Program-made: the position numbers and the translations under genes
Notes under the pieces: model-generated
The model's database searches: none
Seen by the model: the letters and a program-made list of their open reading frames with translations, nothing else
What the model was told of the DNA's origin: nothing
Part shown: positions 18,501-27,058 of the stretch, piece after piece
Numbering within the stretch: position 1 is the stretch's first letter
Layout of the letters: every line of letters starts with the position of its first letter
From: Paenibacillus terricola
GTDB lineage: Bacteria; Bacillota; Bacilli; Paenibacillales; Paenibacillaceae
DNA: 64,000 nucleotides
Assembly: GCF_014779765.1 (NCBI RefSeq)
Contig: NZ_JACXZA010000004.1
Coordinates: 558,001-622,000, forward strand
Direction of reading: 5' to 3'

Positions 18501-19700
18501 CTGTCGCTGACGTTCCCGAAAGGCACAACGCTCATCCGTCGCGACTATAACGTGCCGGCAGAGTTCAAGAACCAAGTCTTTACGAACCACAAGGTGTTGT
18601 ATTCGATCGCAAACTCTGAGGACGGCGTTGTTGACCGCCATGAATTCGATGGATGGCCGGCCGACTTTGACAAAGTGATCACGTCCAACGGTGAACAGTT
18701 CAAGTTCTCGTTCCCATCGCGCTTCTCGAAAGCTTCGCCAGTTTACTGGATCGATGCTGGTCTGGCCGATGATACGACGACCAAGGCAACTTATGATCCG
18801 CTTACTAATGGCGTTGAGCCTTATCAATTCCCGAACAGCGGAGTTCCTTCGTATAACGATCGCGCGAGCGATCGTGAATTGATTGCTTCGAAGTCAGGCC
18901 AACTGACGTTGTCGTTCGACAAGAATATGAAGGATGCGATCGGAACGCTCATAACGGTGTACCGTTATGACAATCAGAATAAGTACTGGGAGAATGTCGG
19001 CGGTGTCGTAGATAACAAGAAGAATACGATCACCGTTCCATTCACGAAGTTTGGCTATTATGTAGTTGGTAAGATGGTTTACTCGTTCAGCGATATTACG
19101 GGTCATCCATACGCACGTAACTACATGGAGGCGATCTTCTCCAAAGGTATTTCTAATCCGGTAGGCTATGATGATTTCGGTGCTGATATGTATACGACGC
19201 GCGGCGAGTTCGCCCGCATGATCGTCAAGGCACTTGATCTTCCGCTTAATTACGAGATGGGCAACCCGTCGTTCGACGATGTGCCGGTCATCGTCAATGC
19301 AGATGCGATCTGGGATTACCGTTACATTGAGACGGCAGCTCGCGCGGGTATTATCCGCGGTACGCAGCCTCGTACTTTCGATCCAAGCGGCAACCTGACT
19401 CGCGAAGAAGCGGCTGTTATTCTGGCAAGGGCGCTTGAATTGAAGCTGGATACAGATCCAACGAAGATCAGCAAGGCGTTGGAGAAACAATTCAAGGATC
19501 ACGGCGATATCAACTACTATGCGAAAGCGTCGGTATCTGCCATTGCTAAGAAGGGCTACATTGTAGGCGCTCCTGTCGATCCGAAGGATCCGAAGAAAGG
19601 CAATGTTTTCGAGCCGCGTTCGAATCTGCTTCGCTCCGACGCAGCGATTATCGTAGGCAAAATGCTCATTGATTTGAAGAAACTTCCGAAGTTGAACTAA
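15549..19700 (+). CDS. Large exported SLH-domain surface protein
   Basis: A 1383-residue protein with an N-terminal signal peptide (SIWFVVLSLLIGMLQL core, cleavage near VIAA). A long extracellular part follows, with no domain I can name with confidence; several stretches look like Ig-type beta domains. Three SLH domains close the C-terminus, at about residues 1180-1235, 1240-1300 and 1315-1383, with the motifs TTRGEFARMIVKAL, LTREEAAVILARAL and LLRSDAAIIVGKML. GTG 15549 follows GGAGGAGG. SLH domains bind pyruvylated SCWP made by the csaB/tagA/tagO genes immediately upstream. A structural or adhesive S-layer-associated role is inferred. Confidence 0.88.
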   Translation: MVKKCSIWFVVLSLLIGMLQLTGSERVIAATSGNFAFPSEFDQPDKARITSSGMVTINGTINGVNPSTISYSVYQIVDYDVKDPSKEKTGSQREGLTSGVYLNGSSIQVFNVQLFSGLNKITFQGTKGGGLVENSIYIDYHDGPTLYDLQASLYGNNFPMNENSTTVVHSTATKGKSQTDISITGKAPNAQSVTVEVNGSSRTFSVNSTNGYTFVASPVNVLKGKNLVKIKVSNGTQTIETTREVAFYNGAVTFYDMTLSDDKGNSASLEYNPNLITSKSGLEITGKVIVPNYYGKKTSDPANVPHPDPKLELDSLKAELYEVGVTAAKETFDNAKITSAAVQPYSDTDAFFVYEFSFAVDGANGGNNLAYNKRYNVRIQANNEQNIANGTTPTVEGNSALYFTLLDANTPFIEQVNYLPGYQPNNYLGLTGDPLDGKSLYGMPIGIEVLVGNPGNLDSSKSTGDFLNTGLGIENITNAAGKSSNAYKIKVLSQSDELLSINGKTGTYRRIIMEVTKLPFEGKQTIRFQALSSTSDPTKPATYNSYDVTVTMLFGPYVSYTKLFDSMIVKNDTTSPTAATDIIKTELGLFAGTIQNVNNTEEIRYVPQKTNGKITGAQSIYFYVNNVAFPLMPQDSADVHDTDFVLDSTVKLDDVFAVMFNGENTIRFVFQGTQTFYERSVKLNIVPTNLPVIPVEGSAGVFPFTYAPTINDADIIPTPNDPNFPMSGSIYTTSKSKMNIFGTFDFIDLGKLANDGSISGSMPANPEDYILKIKSSSSDKEYTWDLTMPFSVYSSEDPTVKSIYDPKKVGISGLLVVRYDIAKQTFSFILKDQDLNSDGSSSVYNFFVYNSGIYGPKASYRMEVDPTALPYDIVRPILPAKSIVNQNFVEVIINAKGAQTVVINKENAVKTQFDADYDGTIDYYDAYRATITDLKVGKNTIKFTITSANDKTTGSIDITYAPTNIPGAQFMKTMAASQKVFDGALSLTFPKGTTLIRRDYNVPAEFKNQVFTNHKVLYSIANSEDGVVDRHEFDGWPADFDKVITSNGEQFKFSFPSRFSKASPVYWIDAGLADDTTTKATYDPLTNGVEPYQFPNSGVPSYNDRASDRELIASKSGQLTLSFDKNMKDAIGTLITVYRYDNQNKYWENVGGVVDNKKNTITVPFTKFGYYVVGKMVYSFSDITGHPYARNYMEAIFSKGISNPVGYDDFGADMYTTRGEFARMIVKALDLPLNYEMGNPSFDDVPVIVNADAIWDYRYIETAARAGIIRGTQPRTFDPSGNLTREEAAVILARALELKLDTDPTKISKALEKQFKDHGDINYYAKASVSAIAKKGYIVGAPVDPKDPKKGNVFEPRSNLLRSDAAIIVGKMLIDLKKLPKLN

Positions 19701-19713
19701 ATAGGCGAGACGA

Positions 19714-19750
19714 GGCGGTGCTTGCTATGATGCAAGCGCCGCTCTTATAT
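19714..19750 (+). terminator. Hairpin after the first SLH gene
   Basis: GCTTGC (19720-19725) pairs with GCAAGC (19732-19737), extended by GCGG/CCGC. The T-run behind it is weak (CTCTTATATT). Confidence 0.5.
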
Positions 19751-19800
19751 TGTCGACCAGCTGATAGATTTCGACACGAACCGATTCATAGATTCTTGGT

Positions 19801-19827
19801 AAAACTTTAGCATCGACGTTATTCGTC
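19801..19827 (+). promoter_or_regulatory. Possible ECF-like promoter upstream of the S-layer gene
   Basis: GTAAAACTTT ends at 19808 and CGTC lies at 19824-19827, 18 bases after the AAAAC. CTATACTTAA at 19836-19845 is repeated exactly at 32897-32906 before another exported-protein gene. The match is looser than at 15469 and 28324. If used, the leader would be about 350-430 bases. Confidence 0.3.
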
Positions 19828-19845
19828 CTTACAAGCTATACTTAA

Positions 19846-20169
19846 GAAGTTCCTGAGAGGGAACGAATGTCTAGAACAAAAAGAATTAACCAAAGGAAGA
19901 AAAAGTTTTAGCTATACCGCAACTTTTCATTTCCTGCTGCGTCTAACGATAAGAACGAAGAAACACAAGCTACTTAATTCTCTGATAGAAGCGATACTTA
20001 TTCTTATCGACCTCTTTACGCTACAGGTAGTCTACTGTATAATGTTATAGTGGCCTAGCTTCTCTACCAGAATTTTCTTCATGTGTTTACAAGTTTCTGC
20101 GACATGTTTTTACATAATGGGTTTAACATGATTGCAGACATCATTTATATCCAATTACTGCTCAACTCT
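19846..20169 (+). promoter_or_regulatory. Long A/T-rich leader with tandem promoter-like sites
   Basis: About 320 bases without a gene. TTTACG (20015-20020)-N17-TATAAT (20038-20043) is a good SigA-type promoter. TTTACA at 20086-20091 with CATAAT at 20113-20118 is a poorer second candidate because of its long spacing. Several promoters and a long leader are typical of S-layer genes. Confidence 0.5.
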
Positions 20170-20270
20170 GGAAAGGGGGTGAATCGGCGATGAGGGAAAC
20201 GAGCAATTCACTATCCACTCAACACTCTCAACAACCGAAGCAATTTAGAGGAGGAGAAAAAAAGGTTATG
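20170..20270 (+). promoter_or_regulatory. Two tandem RBS-start pairs in one frame before the S-layer protein
   Basis: The first pair is AAAGGGGGTGA (about 20173-20183) and ATG 20190. The second is GAGGAGGAG (20248-20256) and ATG 20268, 26 codons later in the same frame. Only the second start gives a normal signal peptide. The same arrangement of dual in-frame starts is described for the cwp operon of Brevibacillus brevis 47. Confidence 0.65.
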
Positions 20271-23054
20271 AAGAAAAGTTTGTCTCTGCTCGTAGCTATC
20301 ACCATGGTGTTCTCGATGTTCGCATCGGTAGCATTCGCGGCTGATAAAGCGGCACCAACACAAAATGATAAATTCAACGCACTGAAAGATCTCGGTATTT
20401 TCACTGGTTTCCCAAATGGTGACGCAGGTCTTGACCAAAACATGACTCGCGCACAATTTGCTAAAGTTCTCGCATTGGGCCTTAACCTGGATGAGAACGC
20501 AGCAGCTTCTAAGTACAGCGACGTATCCGCTTCGCACTGGGCTAAGCCATTCATCGGTGCTGTAACGGCTGCTGAACTGATGCAAGGTAAAGGCAACAAC
20601 AAATTCGATCCTAACGGCAACGTAACGATCGAAGAACTCGCTAAAACGCTTGTTCTGGGTCTCGGCCTTGAAGAGGTTGAAGGCGCAACTGTTACAGGCG
20701 CAAGCGCTTGGGCAGCAGGTTATGTGCAAGCAGCACTTGATGCAAAAATCATTCCTACTTTCACGAACTACAAAGCAGCTGCAACGCGCGGTCAACTTGT
20801 TGACGCTATCTACGAAGTTGTAGGCGGCGAAGTAGTAACAGTTAAATCCGCAGTAGCAACTGATGCTAAAACGGTAGAAGTAACGTTCTCCGATGACAAA
20901 AAAGTAACGAAAACGCTTGACACGGCTCTTGAGATCGGTAAAGCGACTAAAGTATCCGTTGAGTACAACGGCAAAACGTATGAAGTTGAAGTGACGCTCG
21001 AAGGTCTGAAAGTAGCAAAAGCTACGCAAACAGGCGCTAAGAAAATCACGCTCGAATTCAACAAAGCAGTAACGAAAGATCTGGCGATCGAAGTTAAATA
21101 CCTGTCGACGACAGTTGCAGTAACGAAAACTTTCGCAGAAAACCTGAAATCGGTTGTTCTCGAAGCTGGTTACCTGCCTGCAGGCGACCTCACAATCAAA
21201 GCTGGCGATGCTGAAGCTGTAACGGTTAAAGCTGAAGCAGAAAAAGCAACGAAAGTAAGCATCACGACTGAATCCCTGCAAAAAGCTGATGGCCAAGATC
21301 TGGGCATCAAGAAGTTTAACCAATTCGGCGAAGAAACTTCCGTTGGTCAAACAGTAAACAAAAACGTTTACAACTCCACGCAAGGTAAAGACCTGGTAAC
21401 GGGTGGCTTTACGACTAGCGTAGCATCGAGCAAAGTAAACCTTTCGACTGATGCTGCTGCTAAAGTAGACGACACGATCATCGTTTCTGCATACACGAAC
21501 GATGGCCTGAGCGATACTAAATCGTTCAAAGTAACGGCTGCAAGCTCGGCAACGAAGATTGAACTGTCCGCTGTTCAACCTAAGAAAGACAAAACGCGTA
21601 TCACGGTTGGTGAAACAGGTCTGGTTCTTCCAGTTAAACTGACTGACCAATTCGGTAAAGAACTGAAACTGGCTGCTGGTACTGCAACTGTAGCTAACGG
21701 TCAAGTTAAACTGAGCGGTATCACGTTCCTCGTGGGCGGCGACGGCGCAGTTGATAACTTCACTGTAGACAGCAACAATGTAGTAACGGTTGATGCAACA
21801 AAAGCTGGTAACGTTATTCTTTCCGCAAGCAACCCAGCAACGGGCGCTTACAGCACGACTACGTTCAAAGTAGAAGCTGCATCAGCTTTGAAAGAACTGA
21901 AACTGCAAAACCCTGTTGGAATGGCTGTAGTTGGTGAAGATGTTGTAATTCCTTTCACAGCACTTGATTCGTTCGGTGGTACGATCGCAGGTAAAGACGT
22001 TGATCTGTCGAAAGTGCAACTGCTCACGACGCAAACGGTTGCTGCTAAATATCCAAAAATCAATGCTAAAGGCGAACTCGTTCTGAACTTCACGACGAAC
22101 GGCACTGCAACGATCCAAGCGGTAATCGGCGGTGTTATCACGTCGACGATCTCCTTCGACGTTCTGGCTAAAGCAAAGATTGAATCGGTTCAAGGTCTGA
22201 AAGACGTAGCTACGACGCTGGAAAGCGGCGCGAGTGTAGATCTTGCAGCTAAACAAATCAAAGTTGTTGACAACTATGGTCGCGTTAAAACGATCGACGA
22301 AATCAGCGCACTGAACCCTACGTTCAGCGTGGGCGTTGTTAGCGGTGACTTCACTTACGCTAATGGCAAACTGACTGCAACGGCTGGTAAAAACGGTACA
22401 GGTAAAATCCAAATTACGTACAACGATGCTGACCATGTAGGTGCAGCAAACGCACTGAAATCGTCCGAAATCGTTGTAACTTCGGTTAAAACGAGCGACA
22501 TCAAATCGTACGAAATCAAATCGGTTGGTACGGTTTATGGTAACAAAGACAACAAATTGGGTGACAAATACTCGAAAACAATTGAGCTGAACGGTAAAAC
22601 GGAAGGCGGCACAGTTGTTGCTCTGGTATCCCCTGCACCTGCATTCGTAACGAGTTCCGATGAGTCTGTACTGGCTGTAAATTCGGCTGCTGCAAACGTA
22701 TCGGGTCTGAAAGCTGGCAAGTCCACGATCGCAGCTTACCTGAACGGTAACAAAGTAGCAGAAACTGAAGTAACGGTTTCTGATGCTACTCCAGTTGCAA
22801 CGACAGTTAAGCTCGACAAATCGGAATACTCCGTATTCGTACTTGCTGCAAACGGTAGCCAAACGGCAACTGTTTCTGTAGAAGTTAAAGACCAATATGG
22901 TGTGGTTATTACGCCAAATGGCTTCCTTACTTCTAAAGACGACACGGTTTCGATCAGTGGTCTTACTGTAACAGCTGTTAAAAAAGGTACGGCTACAATC
23001 ACTTATGTAACGTCGAACGGTGCTTCGGCAACGGCTACGGTACTCGTAGAGTAG
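20268..23054 (+). CDS. Probable main S-layer protein with N-terminal SLH domains
   Basis: A 928-residue secreted protein. The signal peptide MKKSLSLLVAITMVFSMF ends near AFAA. Three SLH domains follow at about residues 30-200 (MTRAQFAKVLALGL, VTIEELAKTLVLGL and ATRGQLVDAIYEV). The long remainder is Thr/Val/Lys-rich Ig-like repeats, one near the C-terminus being BIG2-like (SSDESVLAVNS...). Codon use is strongly biased (AAC, GTA, CTG, CGT and few rare codons), more than in neighbouring genes, as expected of a very abundant protein. Together with the long leader, double start and strong terminator this points to the major S-layer subunit. The frame is also open to ATG 20190, so a 26-residue longer form is possible. 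It should be anchored by CsaB-pyruvylated SCWP. Confidence 0.88.
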   Translation: MKKSLSLLVAITMVFSMFASVAFAADKAAPTQNDKFNALKDLGIFTGFPNGDAGLDQNMTRAQFAKVLALGLNLDENAAASKYSDVSASHWAKPFIGAVTAAELMQGKGNNKFDPNGNVTIEELAKTLVLGLGLEEVEGATVTGASAWAAGYVQAALDAKIIPTFTNYKAAATRGQLVDAIYEVVGGEVVTVKSAVATDAKTVEVTFSDDKKVTKTLDTALEIGKATKVSVEYNGKTYEVEVTLEGLKVAKATQTGAKKITLEFNKAVTKDLAIEVKYLSTTVAVTKTFAENLKSVVLEAGYLPAGDLTIKAGDAEAVTVKAEAEKATKVSITTESLQKADGQDLGIKKFNQFGEETSVGQTVNKNVYNSTQGKDLVTGGFTTSVASSKVNLSTDAAAKVDDTIIVSAYTNDGLSDTKSFKVTAASSATKIELSAVQPKKDKTRITVGETGLVLPVKLTDQFGKELKLAAGTATVANGQVKLSGITFLVGGDGAVDNFTVDSNNVVTVDATKAGNVILSASNPATGAYSTTTFKVEAASALKELKLQNPVGMAVVGEDVVIPFTALDSFGGTIAGKDVDLSKVQLLTTQTVAAKYPKINAKGELVLNFTTNGTATIQAVIGGVITSTISFDVLAKAKIESVQGLKDVATTLESGASVDLAAKQIKVVDNYGRVKTIDEISALNPTFSVGVVSGDFTYANGKLTATAGKNGTGKIQITYNDADHVGAANALKSSEIVVTSVKTSDIKSYEIKSVGTVYGNKDNKLGDKYSKTIELNGKTEGGTVVALVSPAPAFVTSSDESVLAVNSAAANVSGLKAGKSTIAAYLNGNKVAETEVTVSDATPVATTVKLDKSEYSVFVLAANGSQTATVSVEVKDQYGVVITPNGFLTSKDDTVSISGLTVTAVKKGTATITYVTSNGASATATVLVE

Positions 23055-23061
23055 TCTATCC

Positions 23062-23099
23062 AAAACAGGTAGAAGCTTAAGCTTCTACCTGTTTTTTTT
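23062..23099 (+). terminator. Strong terminator after the S-layer gene
   Basis: A near-perfect palindrome: AACAGGTAGAAGCTT pairs with AAGCTTCTACCTGTT, followed by eight or more Ts. Confidence 0.93.
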
Positions 23100-23297
23100 G
23101 TGTTTAAAGTTTCGAGTATTTCTTAAATCTTAACCTTGCATTAGTTAACATCAAATCTCATGTGTAGTAAAAGTGAAAAATTATTCATGTAAAGTTCATA
23201 AATGGAAGTTATAATGAGAAGGGAGATATTTCGAATTTAGAGAAACTATCTGTAAGCTTTTTACGTCTATTTGATAAACCGATTAGGAGGAATATCA

Positions 23298-25805
23298 TTG
23301 AAGAAGAAATGGATTAAGAGAAGCACAACTAGTATCGCTGTGGCTGCATTGATGTTAGGCGCTGCTCCAGTATGGACAGAACAGGCAGTAGTAAATGCAG
23401 CAGTATCTGAGAAAACTCTAAGCTCACAGGTGGTTAATTTAAGTGCCAAGTCTACGATTTCAGTTCGCAGCGCACAATTCCTTATGCAGGATAAAGGAAA
23501 AGTGTTAGCGTTTACCGTCAATATTACGAATAATGAGAATAAAACAATTGATCTTGGTGACTACACGCTGCGCGTGAAAACAAAAGACGGTAAATCGTTC
23601 AAGGTGAATGTAGCGAGCGCCAATAAAGATACAACGTCAATTACAGCGAATACAAGTCAGTACATAACCTATTACGCAACTGTTGATAATGGTACCAAGC
23701 TTTCCGACCTTCAATTTGAAGTCGTGAAATGGGACTTCGATGCTCCGAATTATGAGAGAAAGCTTGGAACCATTAAAGCGGCAAGCAATGAGAGCAATCA
23801 GGTTGCACCATTCGCGGCGAAGACAATGAATGTGAATAATGCGAGTCTTCGCTCAGCAATCAAAGGTGCGTTTATTACGAAAGATCAGACAAGCGCTTAT
23901 CTAACGATTAATTATTTGTTCGAAAATACAGGGCTTCAAACGATTGATTTGTCCAAATATAGCTTTTACATTCAAACGCCTAGTTATTCTGTTTATAAAG
24001 TAAGCGCATCGGAGCTCTCGCAGCTAACATTGCAGCCTAATGAGAGAAAAATTTCGACAATGACGGTTAAGCTCCCATTAACAGTAGCAGGCAAGAAGCT
24101 TTCCCTCGTAGTAGCGACGACGGACGATGCGAACAAGGTCGACCTTCCAGCAGGCGAGTTTCTGCTTCCAGCGTTGGCAGCTGCGCCAATAACGGCTGTT
24201 GGTCAGAGCAGAAACGTATTCCTCTCCGGCCAGTCGGTCAAAACGACATTAGGGAAAGCATCGTTGGATGATTCGGGCGCTACCGAGAAGGGCATTTCGA
24301 TTGACTACACGTTGTTGAACCAAGGGACCGACTCGATTAAGCTGCCAGACCTTGAAGTGTATCTGAAGACGAAGCAAAACGTAAATTATCCGCTTACGTT
24401 CACGAAGGATGACACCAAGCTGCTGCCAGGCATTGAGAAAACATTGACGCTGACGGGCAGCATTCCAACAACTGTTAAAGTAGAAGACGCAGAAATCGTC
24501 GTCAGAACGGTTGGAACAGATAAAGATCTAGGCTATGTAATCGGCTCTTACAAGACGACTTCAACAATTCAACAAGGCAGTCTTGGAAGCACATTCGCCA
24601 TGGGAGATTATCGTGTGTCCCTGAACGCTATACAGAGATCGCCGCTTGAAGATGTGGATATGCTCGTAGCTGATATAAGCATTACCAATACGACTTCTGT
24701 ATCGAAGAAGATCCCAGTCCTTAGCGGTTATTTCCTCGTTAACGGCGTTAAGATTGAGAATGCATATAACGTAGTAGGTCTAGACGATTCGATTACGATC
24801 GCGCCAGGCCAGTCCTACAATATGATCGTTTATACACAAATTCCTTATACGGCGGTCGTCAGCAACATTGCTTTCGTGGCAACCGAGCCTGTGACGGATA
24901 AGACATCGAAGGTGCTTTATCAATTCACAAGCCAGAACCTGAGCACGATTCCGGTCATCAGCAAGGATAAAGCTTATGAGATTAATAGTACAGGCAAAAA
25001 AGCTTCCATTCAGCTTACGCGCAATGCGATCTTCAAAGGTACGGCGAATAACCAGTTCTACGCGGAATTCGTTATTCAGAACAAAGAAAGTCGTCTAGCC
25101 GCAGTGAGCAATCTTGGCGGATATCTACTTGATCTGAATGGACAAGTCGTACCAATAACGTTCGCAACGATGAAGAATAAAGTGCTTCCGAACGGCAAAG
25201 TGCTGTTGTCCGCGTATGCGACACTTCCGAACGGATTTGACGAAGGGCACTATGATCTCTATTTGGGTCAAGCCATATCGAAAGCAGCTGGAACCGGTGA
25301 GACGGCTGCACAAAACGCAATTGCCAAAATTGTATCCTATCGTCTGAATGGCGAGAAACCGGCAGCAATCAAAACCGATTTCCAGCATATTAAGATTGCC
25401 GGATTTGATATTTCGTTTAACAACATCCGTGCAAGTCTCAGATCAAGTGGAGGCTTTGCAGTTGACGGCATGAACTTGAACTTGGATTATTCGCTTGCTA
25501 GAGAGACAGAGTACGACTACGTTGCAGGCGACCACAAGCTGGTTATTGAATTTGTGAACAACGATAACCAAAAGCTGACTTTCAAGAAATCGTACAGTTT
25601 TACAGCAACAGAAGGATCGCAAAACGAGATTCTGAAAGAAGGCAAGGATCTCGCATTGTTAACTTCCTTCGACGAGAATTCGATTCAAGCGAAAATCACA
25701 GACTATAAAAAATATACAATTAACGTATATGACGAGTTCCAAGGCAACCAATTGCTGATTGCGAGCAGCAATTTCGATTGGTTCCCAACTAAATCATCAC
25801 AATAG
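23298..25805 (+). CDS. Exported repeat protein of unknown function
   Basis: An 835-residue protein starting at TTG 23298, 7 bases after TAGGAGG. The in-frame upstream codons have no RBS. A signal peptide is visible (KKKWIKRSTTSIAVAALML, cleavage near VNAA). The mature part shows about six similar beta domains of roughly 120-130 residues. Each has a strand pattern like (L/V)xFxVNITNNxxKTIDL followed by a YxLxVxTKDG-type strand; copies begin near residues 50, 190, 310, 430, 570 and 720. I do not recognise the family. There is no SLH or sortase motif. It sits between the S-layer gene and a small coiled-coil protein, so a role at the surface is a guess from context. Confidence 0.75.
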   Translation: MKKKWIKRSTTSIAVAALMLGAAPVWTEQAVVNAAVSEKTLSSQVVNLSAKSTISVRSAQFLMQDKGKVLAFTVNITNNENKTIDLGDYTLRVKTKDGKSFKVNVASANKDTTSITANTSQYITYYATVDNGTKLSDLQFEVVKWDFDAPNYERKLGTIKAASNESNQVAPFAAKTMNVNNASLRSAIKGAFITKDQTSAYLTINYLFENTGLQTIDLSKYSFYIQTPSYSVYKVSASELSQLTLQPNERKISTMTVKLPLTVAGKKLSLVVATTDDANKVDLPAGEFLLPALAAAPITAVGQSRNVFLSGQSVKTTLGKASLDDSGATEKGISIDYTLLNQGTDSIKLPDLEVYLKTKQNVNYPLTFTKDDTKLLPGIEKTLTLTGSIPTTVKVEDAEIVVRTVGTDKDLGYVIGSYKTTSTIQQGSLGSTFAMGDYRVSLNAIQRSPLEDVDMLVADISITNTTSVSKKIPVLSGYFLVNGVKIENAYNVVGLDDSITIAPGQSYNMIVYTQIPYTAVVSNIAFVATEPVTDKTSKVLYQFTSQNLSTIPVISKDKAYEINSTGKKASIQLTRNAIFKGTANNQFYAEFVIQNKESRLAAVSNLGGYLLDLNGQVVPITFATMKNKVLPNGKVLLSAYATLPNGFDEGHYDLYLGQAISKAAGTGETAAQNAIAKIVSYRLNGEKPAAIKTDFQHIKIAGFDISFNNIRASLRSSGGFAVDGMNLNLDYSLARETEYDYVAGDHKLVIEFVNNDNQKLTFKKSYSFTATEGSQNEILKEGKDLALLTSFDENSIQAKITDYKKYTINVYDEFQGNQLLIASSNFDWFPTKSSQ

Positions 25806-25867
25806 GAGTAGCCTCCACCCTCGTAATCTAGTATCCTAGAGACACGAGAAGGAGGAATGAACTGGAT

Positions 25868-26422
25868 ATGAAACAAACAGGAAGAAAGCTGATATTGGCG
25901 GCTGTCCTTCTCGGAGGCGGAGCGCTAATCGGGGCACAATTCACGGACAAGGCCAGTGGTGATGGAGTAACCGTCACGCCTGGTTCCATAGACGATCCGG
26001 TCGTTACGAAGAGTTATGTGGATCAGAAGTTGGGAAGCCAGAGCGGCGGTATGACAGCTGATGAGGTTCAACAATTGCTGGATCAGAATAAGCAGGAATT
26101 GACGAAGCAGCTGACCCAACAAATCACAGAGCAGCTAAGTGCTAACAGTAATGAAGTCGTCGTTGTCAGTGTGCCATCAGGCAAGACACTTATTGCAAAG
26201 GACGGAGCTGAATTCGTTGTACGTGCAGGCAAGGCTGTTGCTTACAGCAACGATGCCAACGGCATTTCGGATCTAACAGATGGCAAAGATATTACGAGCG
26301 GTAAATCCGTTCCTAATAATCATCTCATTCTGTTCCCTCGCGGCGGAAGAGGCGTTCAGCCTGATCCGAAGCAGAAGAATGGTCTGACTGTACTCGTTCG
26401 CGGTCAATATCAACTGCAATAA
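25868..26422 (+). CDS. Small exported or membrane-anchored coiled-coil protein
   Basis: A 184-residue protein. The N-terminal hydrophobic segment (residues 7-24, LILAAVLLGGGALIG) is a signal peptide or anchor. A Gln/Lys-rich predicted coiled coil spans about residues 58-92 (ADEVQQLLDQNKQELTKQ...). A compact C-terminal domain follows, with VPSGKTLIAKDGAEFVVRAG and a final NHLILFPRGGRGV stretch. ATG 25868 has AAGGAGG at 25851-25857. It lies 62 bases behind the exported repeat protein, with no terminator between, so the two are probably co-transcribed. The C-terminal part looks like a small beta domain; I cannot assign a function. Confidence 0.7.
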   Translation: MKQTGRKLILAAVLLGGGALIGAQFTDKASGDGVTVTPGSIDDPVVTKSYVDQKLGSQSGGMTADEVQQLLDQNKQELTKQLTQQITEQLSANSNEVVVVSVPSGKTLIAKDGAEFVVRAGKAVAYSNDANGISDLTDGKDITSGKSVPNNHLILFPRGGRGVQPDPKQKNGLTVLVRGQYQLQ

Positions 26423-26456
26423 TATTTTGTCACCATAGTAGGAAAAAGATGTACAT

Positions 26457-26487
26457 AAGGCGGTCTCCCCTCGGAGGCCGTCTTTGT
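26457..26487 (+). terminator. Terminator after the coiled-coil gene
   Basis: AAGGCGGTCTCC pairs with GGAGGCCGTCTT with two mismatches, then TTTGTG. It is a moderately convincing rho-independent terminator. Confidence 0.5.
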
Positions 26488-26623
26488 GTATTTGTTCACA
26501 CTATGCAATGCCACCTAATTCTTCCCTTGCTGACAAAAGGTTATACGCTTCAAAAGGGCTCGAAGCGAGCACGATAATAGCACGTTCCTAACTATCCATT
26601 ATGACTTCGGAGGTGCTCTAATT

Positions 26624-26914
26624 ATGGGTCGTTCTCGCTCTAATCGTAAGGTTGTTCCGGAATGTCGTGAGGCCCTCAATCAAATGAAATATGAGATTGC
26701 CGCTGAGCTCGGACTTGTTCAGCCATCAGGATTTGCAGGCGATGCTGATACCGAATTCGCCGGCGAGTTCGGAATGATGGGAGCTGCTACAAGCGGCAGC
26801 GTCCCATGGTCACAGCTGGAAACTCGCCAAGCAGGTGCCGTAGGTGGTGCAATTACGCGCAGGCTTGTACAGCAGGCAGAGGCTGTCCTGAATGGAAACG
26901 GGTCATTCCATTGA
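26624..26914 (+). CDS. Alpha/beta-type small acid-soluble spore protein
   Basis: A 96-residue SASP that coats and protects spore DNA and is degraded by GPR at germination. Both conserved blocks are present: EALNQMKYEIAAELG, which includes the GPR cleavage site YEIA, and VGGAITRRLVQQAEAVL. Between them is a linker of about 35-40 residues rich in Gly/Ala, longer than in the 60-70-residue Bacillus proteins. GGAGGTG at 26609-26615 precedes ATG 26624. It has its own terminator and no visible link to its neighbours. A SigG promoter is expected, but I could not place one convincingly. Confidence 0.9.
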   Translation: MGRSRSNRKVVPECREALNQMKYEIAAELGLVQPSGFAGDADTEFAGEFGMMGAATSGSVPWSQLETRQAGAVGGAITRRLVQQAEAVLNGNGSFH

Positions 26915-26965
26915 CACACCATATTCGATCGCGTATCATAATATGTTAGAAGTGTTGTAACTAAC

Positions 26966-26997
26966 AACCTTTTCCTACCGGAAAAGGTTCATTTTTT
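26966..26997 (+). terminator. Terminator after the SASP gene
   Basis: AACCTTTTCC (26966-26975) pairs with GGAAAAGGTT (26980-26989), then CATTTTTTG. Confidence 0.85.
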
Positions 26998-27058
26998 GTG
27001 TATGGGCATAACGCAATTATTGCGCATAATAAAGTAAAGGTTTTAGGAGGTTGATGAG

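Noticed and set aside
20211-23063. Long reverse-strand open frames opposite the S-layer gene
   Set aside because: They arise from the biased codon use of the forward gene; their Cys/Phe/Arg-rich translations match no known protein type.
26540-26610. SigG promoter for the SASP gene (ATAATA-N17-CATTATG)
   Set aside because: The predicted start would fall inside the ribosome-binding site, and the -35 match is poor.
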